Under the pieces are notes generated by a model. The model was given only the letters and a program-made list of their open reading frames with translations. It had not been told where the DNA came from and made no database searches. From Paracoccus solventivorans (GTDB lineage Bacteria; Pseudomonadota; Alphaproteobacteria; Rhodobacterales; Rhodobacteraceae): a stretch of DNA of 64,000 nt. How positions within the stretch are numbered: position 1 is the stretch's first letter; every line of letters starts with the position of its first letter. The stretch spans positions 1 to 64,000 of the forward strand of contig NZ_FRCK01000004.1 in the NCBI RefSeq assembly GCF_900142875.1, written 5' to 3'. A program made the translations under genes and the position numbers. Positions 10,401 to 18,391 of the stretch are shown piece by piece.

Positions 10401-11788
10401 TAGCCGGTCGCGGCCAGCCCGTTGTCGCCCTGCCAGCGCGAGATCGCCGCACGCACGCCCGAGCCGAACTTGCCGTCCACCCCCTTGGGGTCGTAGCCCA
10501 GCGCCGACAGCCGCGCCTGCACCTCGGCCCGGGCGATCTCGCCCAGCGCCAGCCGCGCCTCGTCGGCCTGGGTGGCGCCTGCCGTGGTGGTGCCCGCGGT
10601 CGTGCTCGTGCCCGTGGTCCCGCCTGCAGCGGTACCCGCCCCCAGGCTGCGCAGGGTGCGCAGCTGCTCGGCAGTCAGATAGCCGGTCGCGGCCATCCCC
10701 CGCGCCGCCTGCCAGTCGCGGATCGCGCGGCGGCTGCCGGAGCCGAAGGTGCCGTCCACGCCCCGGGTGTCATAGCCGGCGGCGACCAGCGCCTGCTGGA
10801 CGGCGATGCGGTCCTCGCGCGTCAGGTTCAGCATGTTCTCGGCCCGCGCCGCCGCGTCGGTGGTCTCGGGCGGGGGGGCGCCGGGCAGGCTGCCGCCGCT
10901 CAGCAGGGTGGTGGCCTCGGCCTGCGACAGGAAGCCGGTGGCCGGGGCGCCGTTCGCCCGCTGCCAGGCGCTGATCGCGCGCCGCGTGCCCGACCCGAAC
11001 TGCCCGTCGATGCCGCCCGTGTCATGGCCCAGCTGCGTCAGCCGCGACTGGATGATGCGTTTCTGCGTGGGCGTCAGCTCCATCGCGGTCTCGCCCGTGC
11101 CCGGCTCGACCGTCGCGGCGGGGCTGCCGGTCACCGCCGGGGTGGTGGTCGGGCTGACCCCGGGCGGCGGCGCGCTGGGGGCCGAGTTGCGCAGCTCCTG
11201 CGCCTGCGCCGCGTTCAGATAGCCGGTCGAGGCAAAGCCGCGGCTGGTCTGCCACGCCCCGATCGCCCGCCGCGTGCCGGAGCCGAAGATCCCGTCGGCG
11301 CCGCGGGTGTCGTGGCCCAGTTCGTTCAGCCGCCACTGGATGGCGCGGCGGTCGTCCAGCGACAGCGCCAGCGCCGATTCGGCCTGCGCCGCGCCTGCCG
11401 GGGCCACGGCAACCGCGGGCGTCGCCGGAGCCGCGGGCGTGGTGGTGCCCAGGGGCTGCAAGGGCGTCGAGGTCACCGGCGCGGGCGGCTGCACCGGCGC
11501 CGGCTGCACCGGGGTGCCCGCCGCCGGGGGCTGGGCCGAGGGCAGCGTTCCCAGCACCACGTTCAGCCGGGCGCGGGCCTCGGCCGCATGGGCGCCGTTG
11601 GGGAAACTGGACAGGTAGTTGCGATAGGCGTCGGCGGTGGCGCGGCTCAGCGTCAGCTGCCACAGCGCCTCGTCCTCGACCGTCGAGACGACCCCTTCCG
11701 GCGTGATCACCTGCTGCGCCGCGGCGCCGATAGGCGCGATCCCCGCCAACAGCACGGCCAGCGCCGCACCAACCCTGTTTCCGACCAT
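10352..11788 (-). CDS. Secreted protein with four peptidoglycan-binding (PGB_1) repeats
   Basis: A 478-residue exported protein. The signal peptide covers about residues 1-24, an alpha-helical segment (about 30-80) ends in AYRNYLSSFPNGAHAAEARA, a sequence like periplasmic TPR/caspase-associated linkers, and a Pro/Thr/Ala linker follows. Four peptidoglycan-binding type 1 modules lie at about 146-200, 241-295, 325-380 and 418-475. Each has the core LG(H/Y)D..G.DG.FGSG.R.AI..WQ and ends with a TGYL or TGFL element. No catalytic domain is present, so it probably anchors or organises cell wall. Alternating low-complexity linkers and repeats indicate internal duplication. The tail is duplicated downstream. 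Confidence 0.88.
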   Translation of the reverse strand: MVGNRVGAALAVLLAGIAPIGAAAQQVITPEGVVSTVEDEALWQLTLSRATADAYRNYLSSFPNGAHAAEARARLNVVLGTLPSAQPPAAGTPVQPAPVQPPAPVTSTPLQPLGTTTPAAPATPAVAVAPAGAAQAESALALSLDDRRAIQWRLNELGHDTRGADGIFGSGTRRAIGAWQTSRGFASTGYLNAAQAQELRNSAPSAPPPGVSPTTTPAVTGSPAATVEPGTGETAMELTPTQKRIIQSRLTQLGHDTGGIDGQFGSGTRRAISAWQRANGAPATGFLSQAEATTLLSGGSLPGAPPPETTDAAARAENMLNLTREDRIAVQQALVAAGYDTRGVDGTFGSGSRRAIRDWQAARGMAATGYLTAEQLRTLRSLGAGTAAGGTTGTSTTAGTTTAGATQADEARLALGEIARAEVQARLSALGYDPKGVDGKFGSGVRAAISRWQGDNGLAATGYLNAEQLARLRAQRVR

Positions 11789-11816
11789 ATCGTCCCCTCT
11801 TTGAACGGGGCCGGTT

Positions 11817-13034
11817 TCAGTCGTATTGGCGGCGGTCCTCGATCACCAGCCCGTCATTGGGCAGCGACCCAGGCGCGACCAGCTCGACCCGGCCCTTGAG
11901 CTTGAGTGCATCGAGCACCGATGCCTCATATACAGCGGGGTTCTGGCCGGTGGTCTCAAGTTGCACAAGCATCACGTCCATTTCATCGGCACGATCGGCG
12001 ACGACACGGGCGCGTGACACCTCGGGGTGGCGGGCGACCAGCTGGGCGACCTGTTCGGGGCGCACGAACATCCCCTTGATCTTGGCGGTCTGGTCGGCGC
12101 GGCCCATCCAGCCCTTGATGCGCATGTTGGTGCGCCCGCAGGGGCTTTCGCCCGGCAGCACCGCCGACATGTCGCCGGTGGCAAAGCGGATCAGCGGGTA
12201 ATCGGGGTTCAGGGTGGTGACCACGACCTCGCCCACCTCGCCCTCGGGCACGGGGTCGCCGGTGCCGGGGCGCACGATCTCGACGATCACGCCCTCGTCC
12301 ACGATCATCCCCTCCATCGCCGGGGATTCATAGGCGATCAGCCCCACGTCGGCGGTGGCATAGCACTGCAGCGTCTTGATGCCGCGATCCATGTAGGTCT
12401 TGCGCAGCGACGGAAACAGCGCACCCCCCGACACCAGCGCCCGGGCCAGCGACAGCTCGACCCCCATCTCGTCGGCGCGGTCGAGGATCACCTTGAGGTA
12501 ATCCGGCGTCCCCGCATAGGCGGTGGTGCCGATGTCGGCCGCGGCGCGGACCTGCAGCTCGGTCTGGCCGGTGCCCGCCGGCAACACCGCGGCGCCGACG
12601 GCGCGGGCGGCGCTTTCGAACATCATCCCCGCCGGGGTCAGGTGATAGCCGAAGCAGTTGTGCAGGATGTCGCTGCTGCCCAGCCCGGCGGCAAAGGCGA
12701 ACCGCCCCAGCCGGAACCAGTCGCCCTCGACCCGGCCGGGCTCGTAGATCGGGCCGGGGGACTGGAAGATATGGTTGAACTCATGCGGGTGGCGGGTGGT
12801 GTAGCCCCCGAACGGCGGCTTCTTCTTCTGCGCCTCGGACAGCTCGGCCTTGCGGATCAGCGGCAGCCGCGCCAGGTCCGCGCGGCTGCGGATCTCGGCC
12901 GGGTCCACGTCGCGCAGCGCGCGGGCCAGCGCCGGCGCGGTCTGGGCATTGGCGATCGCCCGCGCCAGATCACGGGCAAGGCTGTCTTCGCGCTCATCTG
13001 CGCTGCGGGTTTCCAGCTCGTCGTAATAGGTCAC
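11817..13034 (-). CDS. PaaK-like phenylacetate-CoA ligase family protein
   Basis: An adenylate-forming enzyme (405 residues) of the phenylacetate-CoA ligase family, expected to activate a carboxylic acid with ATP and CoA. Family features are the N-terminal LPLIRKAEL block, AGTPDYLKVILDRADE, CYATADVGLIAYE, PLIRFATGDMSAV and the C-terminal GRADQTAKIKGMFVRPEQV. The usual Ser/Thr/Gly P-loop (SSGTTGKP) is replaced by FQSPGPIYEPGR, so ATP binding must differ from textbook PaaK. The start is GTG at 13034 with a weak ribosome site. It is the last gene of the operon with a LIV-type ABC transporter. Confidence 0.85.
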   Translation of the reverse strand: MTYYDELETRSADEREDSLARDLARAIANAQTAPALARALRDVDPAEIRSRADLARLPLIRKAELSEAQKKKPPFGGYTTRHPHEFNHIFQSPGPIYEPGRVEGDWFRLGRFAFAAGLGSSDILHNCFGYHLTPAGMMFESAARAVGAAVLPAGTGQTELQVRAAADIGTTAYAGTPDYLKVILDRADEMGVELSLARALVSGGALFPSLRKTYMDRGIKTLQCYATADVGLIAYESPAMEGMIVDEGVIVEIVRPGTGDPVPEGEVGEVVVTTLNPDYPLIRFATGDMSAVLPGESPCGRTNMRIKGWMGRADQTAKIKGMFVRPEQVAQLVARHPEVSRARVVADRADEMDVMLVQLETTGQNPAVYEASVLDALKLKGRVELVAPGSLPNDGLVIEDRRQYD

Positions 13035-13077
13035 GGGTCTGCTCTCTGATCACGTGGTGGGTGGAGGTCGGGCGGGC

Positions 13078-13932
13078 TCAGGCCAGCCAGCGCTTGCGGC
13101 GGCGATAGCTGCGCACGTCGCGGAAGGATTTGCGGCCCTCGTCCGACATGCCCAGATAGAACTCCTTGACGTCGGGGTTCTCGCGCAGCGCCTTGGCCTC
13201 GCCGTCCATGACGACGCGGCCGCTTTCCAGGATGTAGCCGTAATGGGCATAGCGCAAGGCGACGTTGGTGTTTTGCTCGGCCAGCAGGAAGGTCACGCCC
13301 TCGCCCTCGTTTACCGCCTTGACGATCTCGAAGATCTGCTCGACCAGCTGCGGCGCCAGCCCCATCGAGGGCTCGTCCAGCAGGATGGTTTCCGGGCGGC
13401 TCATCAGCGCGCGGCCCATGGCGCACATCTGCTGTTCCCCGCCCGAGGTATAGCCGGCCTGGCTCTTGCGGCGTTCCTTCAGCCGCGGGAAATACTCATA
13501 GACCATTTCCAGGTCGCGCTTGACCGCGGCGGCCCCGTCGGTGCGGGTATAGGCGCCGGTCAGCAGGTTTTCCTCGATGGTCAGGTGCTCGAAACAGTGG
13601 CGGCCCTCCATCACCTGGATCACACCGCGCTTGACCAGCCGCGCCGGGTCCAGATCGGTGACATCGTCGCCGCGATAGGTGATCGAGCCCTTGGTCACCT
13701 CGCCGCGCTCGGATTCCAGCAGGTTCGAGATCGCCTTCAGCGTGGTGGTCTTGCCGGCGCCATTGCCGCCCAGCAGCGCGGTGATGCCGCCCTTGGGCAC
13801 CGACAGGCTGACGCCCTTCAGCACCAGGATCACGTGGTTGTAGATCACCTCGATGTTGTTCACCTCGAGGATGGTCTCGCCTGCGGCGGGGCCGGAAGCG
13901 GGGGACCGGGGGGCGGTTGCGGTGTCCAGCAT
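13078..13932 (-). CDS. livF: ABC transporter ATP-binding protein, LivF type
   Basis: One of the two cytoplasmic ATPases of a branched-chain-amino-acid/HAAT family importer. Motifs: Walker A GGNGAGKTT, signature YTSGGEQQMCAMGRAL, Walker B TILLDEPSMGLAP, and the switch His region LLAEQN. The family's usual length is about 235; here 284 residues, with about 20 extra N-terminal residues and a basic C-terminal tail (DVRSYRRRKRWLA). GGAG sits six bases before the ATG. Its separation from livG, with the binding protein and permeases in between, is typical of aromatic/acyl-acid importers. Confidence 0.93.
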   Translation of the reverse strand: MLDTATAPRSPASGPAAGETILEVNNIEVIYNHVILVLKGVSLSVPKGGITALLGGNGAGKTTTLKAISNLLESERGEVTKGSITYRGDDVTDLDPARLVKRGVIQVMEGRHCFEHLTIEENLLTGAYTRTDGAAAVKRDLEMVYEYFPRLKERRKSQAGYTSGGEQQMCAMGRALMSRPETILLDEPSMGLAPQLVEQIFEIVKAVNEGEGVTFLLAEQNTNVALRYAHYGYILESGRVVMDGEAKALRENPDVKEFYLGMSDEGRKSFRDVRSYRRRKRWLA

Positions 13933-13953
13933 GGCGTTCTCCGGGGTTCGGAT

Positions 13954-13977
13954 CCCCCGGCGGCGGACCGCCGGGGG
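13954..13977 (-). other. Intercistronic stem-loop behind the binding-protein gene
   Basis: Perfect 10-bp stem CCCCCGGCGG / CCGCCGGGGG with loop CGGA, nine bases after the binding-protein stop and 21 bases before the livF start. There is no U tract, so it more likely protects the 3' end of the binding-protein message or attenuates livF than ends transcription. Confidence 0.6.
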
Positions 13978-13986
13978 CTGCGCGCA

Positions 13987-15285
13987 TCAGTTGCAGCGCA
14001 GGGTGATGTTGTTTTCCTTGGCGAACGCTTCCGAATCGGCGCGGATCAGCGGGTCGATCACCTCGTTGTCCGGCTCGTAGAAGTCGGTGATCGGGTTCCA
14101 CGCCTTGGCGCTCGCATCCCACTGCTGCACCCGGGCCATGCCGGAGCCGCCGTGGTCCTCGCAGCTGGTCTTGATCGCCGGGCTGAAGTCGGTCAGCCCC
14201 AGCTCGGCCAGCCGCTCTTCGCTGATGTCCAGCGCCTCGAACCCGTCGCGCACCTGCGCGGCGGTCACCGCGTCGGTCCCGGCCAGTTCCTGCGCCTTGC
14301 GGATCGCCTCGGCGGTCACCATGGCCGAATGCATCCCGCGGGAATACAGCACGGTGCCGATATGCGGCCCGCCCTGACTGGCCAGCCCCTTGTCGAAGAC
14401 ATGGGCCTTGAGATCGTCATAGATCGGATAGTTCTGCCCGGCGCCGTGGAAGGCCATGGCCTTGTAGCCGTTGGCGGCGGCGCCCGCGGCGGTCACGTCG
14501 ACCTCGGCCCCCGACCACCAGATGCCGATCATCTGCTCCATCGGATAGCGGACGTTCGCGGCCTCCTGAATCGCCGCCGGGTTCATCACGCCCCAGCCGT
14601 ACAGGATGACGTGATCGGGCTTTTCGCGACGGATCTGCAGCCACTGCGACTTCTGTTCCTGCGACGAGCCGGGATCGACCGGGATTTCCGTCAGCTTGAA
14701 GCCGTGCTTCTTGGACAGCTCCTGCAGGGTGCGGATCGGCTCCTTGCCGAAGGCCGAGTTGTGATAGAGCAGCGCGATGGTCTTGCCGTTCAGGTCGCCG
14801 CCGTGTTCGTCCAGCAGGTACTTGATGGCGATCGAGGCGCCGTCCCAATAGTTGGTGGGGGCGTTGAACACCCACTCGAACACCCGCCCGTCCTGGGCCG
14901 AGGTGCGGCCGAAGCCGGGGGTGTACATCGGGATCTTGTCGGCCGAGACCTTGGGGATCAGCTGATAGGCAATGCCGGTCGATACCGGCGCGATCACCAC
15001 CGGGTTCTGGCCCTTGAGCGATTCATAGCACTCAACGCCCTTTTCGGTGTTGTACGAGGTCTCGCACTCGGGGACCACGATCTTCTGGCCGCCGATGCCG
15101 CCGTCGCGCTCGTTCAGCAGGGTGAAGTAGTCGTTGAACCCGTCGGCATAGGGGGCGCCGTTGGCGGCATAGGGGCCGGTGCGGTAGCTGAAATTGGGCA
15201 CCACCAGATCGGCCCACGCGGCGGGCGCGGCCAGCGCCGTGGCGGTGGCAAGCGCCGCGAACAGCCGGACAGAGCGTTTCTTCAT
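13987..15285 (-). CDS. ABC transporter substrate-binding protein (HAAT/LivJ family)
   Basis: Periplasmic receptor of the importer, Peripla_BP_6 fold, about 432 residues. A Sec signal peptide (KKRSVRLFAALATATALAAPAAWA) precedes the mature start. Blocks such as YADGFNDYFTLLNERDGGIGGQK and ALLYHNSAFGKEPIRTLQEL are typical of the long LivJ-like receptors found with CoA ligases, larger than true LivJ (about 370). I start at the second ATG (15285): GGAGGAGA is one base from the first ATG but seven from the second. The substrate is unknown; an aromatic or fatty acid is suggested by the flanking ligases. Confidence 0.9.
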   Translation of the reverse strand: MKKRSVRLFAALATATALAAPAAWADLVVPNFSYRTGPYAANGAPYADGFNDYFTLLNERDGGIGGQKIVVPECETSYNTEKGVECYESLKGQNPVVIAPVSTGIAYQLIPKVSADKIPMYTPGFGRTSAQDGRVFEWVFNAPTNYWDGASIAIKYLLDEHGGDLNGKTIALLYHNSAFGKEPIRTLQELSKKHGFKLTEIPVDPGSSQEQKSQWLQIRREKPDHVILYGWGVMNPAAIQEAANVRYPMEQMIGIWWSGAEVDVTAAGAAANGYKAMAFHGAGQNYPIYDDLKAHVFDKGLASQGGPHIGTVLYSRGMHSAMVTAEAIRKAQELAGTDAVTAAQVRDGFEALDISEERLAELGLTDFSPAIKTSCEDHGGSGMARVQQWDASAKAWNPITDFYEPDNEVIDPLIRADSEAFAKENNITLRCN

Positions 15286-15340
15286 TTCCATTCTCCTCCC
15301 AGGATATGTCGGATCTGGCCGGGCTGCCCCGGCCTTGAAA

Positions 15341-16417
15341 TCAGTGCGGGAACGGCCAGAGCCGCAGTTTTTCCTTGGTCACCCGCCACAGCTGGGCCAG
15401 CCCGTGCGGCTCGACGATCAGGAAAAAGACGATCAGCGCGCCCACGATCATCAGCTCGAGATGGGCGGCAAGGTCGGTGGGCCAGCCCAGCGAGCCGACC
15501 AGCACGTTCTTGAGAAACACCGGCAGCAGCACCAGGAACGCCGCCCCGGCGAAGGACCCGAAGATCGAGCCCAGGCCGCCGATGATCACCATGAACAGCA
15601 CCAGGAACGACTTGTTGATGCCAAAGGTCTCGCTGGCCTCGGCCGCACCCAGATAGACCGAGAACAGCAGCGCCCCGGCCACCCCGATGAAGAACGAGGA
15701 CACGGCGAATGCGGTCATCTTGGCGGTCAGCGGGTTCACCCCGATGATCTCGGCCGCAATGTCCATGTCGCGGATCGCCATCCAGGTGCGCCCCACCGTG
15801 CCGCGGGTCAGGTTGCGCGCCACCCAGGCCAGCAGCACCGCAAAGCCAAGGCAGACCAGGTATTTGGCGCTGGCCGAGGTCTGCGGCCCGGTGATGATCC
15901 AGCCCAGGAAGCTGCGTTCCGGCACGGTGATCTGCCCCGAGGCCGAATAGTTGTAGAACCACGGCACCTTGTTGAACAGCCACACCAGGAAGAACTGCGC
16001 CGCCAGCGTCGCCACCGCCAGGTAGAAGCCCTTGATGCGCAGGCTGGGCAGGCCGAACAGCACGCCCACCACCGCGGTGATGCCGCCGGCCAGCAGCACG
16101 TGGATCAGGATCGAGATTTCCGGGAATGCGGTGGCCAGCTTGTAGCTGGCATAGGCGCCCACCGCCATGAAGCCGCCGCTGCCCAGGCTGACCTGCCCGG
16201 CGTATCCGGTCAGGATGTTCAGCCCCAGCGCCGCGATCGCATAGATCAGGAACGGCACCAGCACCGAGTTGGCCCAGTAGTCGGTGATCACGAACGGGAT
16301 CACCAGGAACGCCACGGCCAGCGCCGCGTAATAGCCCCACCTGTCCAGCTTCAGCGGGAAGGTCTGGCTGTCGTCCCGGTAGCTGGTCTTGAAGTCGCCG
16401 GCTTCACGGTAAAGCAT
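15341..16417 (-). CDS. livM: ABC transporter permease, LivM type
   Basis: Inner-membrane permease of the LIV-type importer, 358 residues with about nine to ten hydrophobic segments. Family blocks include NILTGYAGQVSLGSGGFMAV near residue 75 and IIGGLGSIFGSFAGAAFLVLLP near 270, the loop that contacts the ATPases. AAGGAC lies six bases before the ATG. The 93-base gap to livH is filled by a hairpin plus GATATTT repeat element. Confidence 0.93.
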   Translation of the reverse strand: MLYREAGDFKTSYRDDSQTFPLKLDRWGYYAALAVAFLVIPFVITDYWANSVLVPFLIYAIAALGLNILTGYAGQVSLGSGGFMAVGAYASYKLATAFPEISILIHVLLAGGITAVVGVLFGLPSLRIKGFYLAVATLAAQFFLVWLFNKVPWFYNYSASGQITVPERSFLGWIITGPQTSASAKYLVCLGFAVLLAWVARNLTRGTVGRTWMAIRDMDIAAEIIGVNPLTAKMTAFAVSSFFIGVAGALLFSVYLGAAEASETFGINKSFLVLFMVIIGGLGSIFGSFAGAAFLVLLPVFLKNVLVGSLGWPTDLAAHLELMIVGALIVFFLIVEPHGLAQLWRVTKEKLRLWPFPH

Positions 16418-16442
16418 CAGTCGGTCCTTTCGTGGCGGTCGC

Positions 16443-16492
16443 GCCGGGGGCTGTCTGCCCCCGGACCCCCGAGGATATTTCTGGACAGAAGA
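16443..16492. repeat. GC-hairpin plus GATATTT intergenic element
   Basis: Plus-strand reading: stem CCGGGGGC..GCCCCCGG, then ACCCCCGAGGATATTT and CTGGACAGAAGA. The same plan occurs at 24068 and 63690 and inside rsmB (28736). It lies between livH and livM within an operon, so it may act as an mRNA-processing or attenuation structure. It looks like a dispersed genomic element rather than a gene-specific signal. Confidence 0.7.
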
Positions 16493-16510
16493 TCGGAACG
16501 GGCGGCGGCG

Positions 16511-17494
16511 TCAGACACGCTCGATGATCCGTTCGCCGAACAGGCCCTGCGGGCGGAAGACAAGGAACAGCAGCGCCAGCACATAGGCGAACCAGTTCTC
16601 GGTCGCGCCGCCGACCATGGGGCCGATGTAGAACTCGAACAGCTTTTCGCCGACGCCGATGATCAGCCCGCCGACGATGGCGCCGGGGATCGAGGTGAAG
16701 CCGCCCAGCATCAGCACCGGCAGCGCCTTGAGCGCGATCAGCGACAGGCTGAACTGCACCCCCGACTTGGTGCCCCACATGATCCCCGCGACCAGCGCGA
16801 CGAAGCCCGCGATCGACCACACCATCACCCAGATGAAGCGCAGCGAGATCCCGACCGACAGCGCCGCCTGGTGGTCGTCGGCGACCGCCCGCATGGCGCG
16901 GCCCTGCTTGGTATACTGGCTGAAGGCGACCAGCGAGGCGACCAGCACCGCGGCGATGATCGTCGCCCAGATGTCCAGCCGGTCGATGAAGAATCCGTAT
17001 CCGAACAGGCTGTCGGTCATCGTCTCGACGGTTTCCGAAAGCCCCTGCGGCAGCCCCACTTCCAGCGACTTGACGCTGGCGCCCCACATCAGGTCGCCCA
17101 GCCCTTCCAGGAAATAGGCCAGGCCGATGGTGGCCATGAACAGGATGATCGGTTCCTGCCCGACCAGATGCTTGAGCACCAGCGCCTCGATCAGGATCGC
17201 CAGCCCGACCATTACCAGCGCCGTCAGCAGGATCGCCAGCAGCGAGGGCACGGTCCAGCCGAAGCTGTCCAGATGCATCCCGGTCACCGCGCTGATCAGA
17301 TGCGCAAAGGGCACCTGCCCCTGCTGGATGCCGATCAGGGTCAGCGCCGCGAACAGCGCCAGCACGCCCTGCGCATAGTTGAACACCCCGGACGCCTTGT
17401 AGATCAGCACGAAGCCCAGCGCGACCAGCGCATACATGACCCCGGTCATCAGGCCGTTCACCACGACCTCGGATGCGTAAAGCAGCTGTTCCAT
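16511..17494 (-). CDS. livH: ABC transporter permease, LivH type
   Basis: Second permease of the importer, 327 residues. LivH blocks: NGLMTGVMYALVALGFVLIY at the N-terminus, MRAVADDHQAALSVGI near residue 180 (the EAA-like coupling loop) and LGGFTSIPGAIVGGLIIG near 265. About eight membrane segments. AAGGAGA precedes the ATG, and the ATG overlaps the stop of a 21-codon frame (TGATG) that links it to livG. Confidence 0.93.
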   Translation of the reverse strand: MEQLLYASEVVVNGLMTGVMYALVALGFVLIYKASGVFNYAQGVLALFAALTLIGIQQGQVPFAHLISAVTGMHLDSFGWTVPSLLAILLTALVMVGLAILIEALVLKHLVGQEPIILFMATIGLAYFLEGLGDLMWGASVKSLEVGLPQGLSETVETMTDSLFGYGFFIDRLDIWATIIAAVLVASLVAFSQYTKQGRAMRAVADDHQAALSVGISLRFIWVMVWSIAGFVALVAGIMWGTKSGVQFSLSLIALKALPVLMLGGFTSIPGAIVGGLIIGVGEKLFEFYIGPMVGGATENWFAYVLALLFLVFRPQGLFGERIIERV

Positions 17495-17559
17495 CAGCGC
17501 GTCTCCTTCGCGGGGCTGCGGGCGGAAAGGTCGAAGAGATCAGGGGCGAAATCAGTCAT
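17494..17559 (-). CDS. Possible 21-residue coupling peptide between livG and livH
   Basis: A very short frame, MTDFAPDLFDLSARSPAKET plus R. Its ATG overlaps the last codons of livG and its TGA overlaps the livH ATG as TGATG. GGGGGTGG lies just before the start. It would keep ribosomes running through the gap between the two genes. It matches no protein I know and may be a chance frame. Confidence 0.3.
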   Translation of the reverse strand: MTDFAPDLFDLSARSPAKETR

Positions 17560-18391
17560 GGGCCACCCCCAGATAGGCGTCGATCACCTCCTGGTTGTTG
17601 CGAACCTCGTCGGGGGTGCCGTCGCCGATCTTGCGGCCGTAATCCATCACCACCACCCGGTCCGACAGGTCCATCACCACGCCCATGTCGTGTTCGATCA
17701 GGGCGATGGTGGTGCCGAACTCGTCGTTCACGTCGAGGATGAAGCGGCTCATGTCCTCTTTTTCCTCGACGTTCATGCCGGCCATCGGCTCGTCCAGCAT
17801 CAGCAGCTTGGGCTCCGCCGCCAGCGCCCGCGCCAGCTCGACCCGCTTCTTCAGCCCGTAGGGCAGCCGCCCGACCGGAGTCTTGCGGATGTTCTGGATT
17901 TCAAGGAAGTCGATGATCTTCTCGACCTGCTCGCGGTGGCGGTTTTCCTCGGCCTCGGCCCGTCCCCACCACAGCGCCTGTTCCAGCAGCGACGATTTCA
18001 TCATCGTCAGCCGCCCGGTCATGATGTTGTCCAGCACCGACATGCCGTCGAACAGCGCGATGTTCTGAAAGGTGCGGGCCAGCCCCAGCCGCGCGACCTT
18101 GTAGGGGCGCATCTGCGGGCGCTTTTCGCCGCGGAACCAGACCTCGCCCTCTTGCGGGATGTAGAAGCCGGACATCACGTTCATCATCGAGGACTTGCCG
18201 GCGCCGTTCGGGCCGATGATGGCGCGGATCTCGCCCTCGCGGATGTTGAAGCTGATGTCCTTGATCGCCGTCACCCCGCCAAAGCGCAGGGTGATGTTGC
18301 GCAGGTCCATCAGCACACCGCCGATCTTGCGACCATCGGGGGTGATGTAGGGCTCGGCAGCAGTGGCGGCCTGTTGGGTCTGGGGCATCAT
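17552..18391 (-). CDS. livG: ABC transporter ATP-binding protein, LivG type
   Basis: The other ATPase of the importer, 279 residues. Walker A GPNGAGKSSM, signature LPYGLKKRVELARAL, Walker B LLMLDEPMAGMN, and the BCA-type C-terminus ending NNQEVIDAYLGVAHD, which is diagnostic of LivG-like proteins. An N-terminal extension of about 25 residues precedes the domain (ITPDGRKIGGVLMDLRNIT). The start overlaps the stop of the upstream ligase gene (ATGA), so ligase and transporter are coupled. Confidence 0.94.
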   Translation of the reverse strand: MMPQTQQAATAAEPYITPDGRKIGGVLMDLRNITLRFGGVTAIKDISFNIREGEIRAIIGPNGAGKSSMMNVMSGFYIPQEGEVWFRGEKRPQMRPYKVARLGLARTFQNIALFDGMSVLDNIMTGRLTMMKSSLLEQALWWGRAEAEENRHREQVEKIIDFLEIQNIRKTPVGRLPYGLKKRVELARALAAEPKLLMLDEPMAGMNVEEKEDMSRFILDVNDEFGTTIALIEHDMGVVMDLSDRVVVMDYGRKIGDGTPDEVRNNQEVIDAYLGVAHD

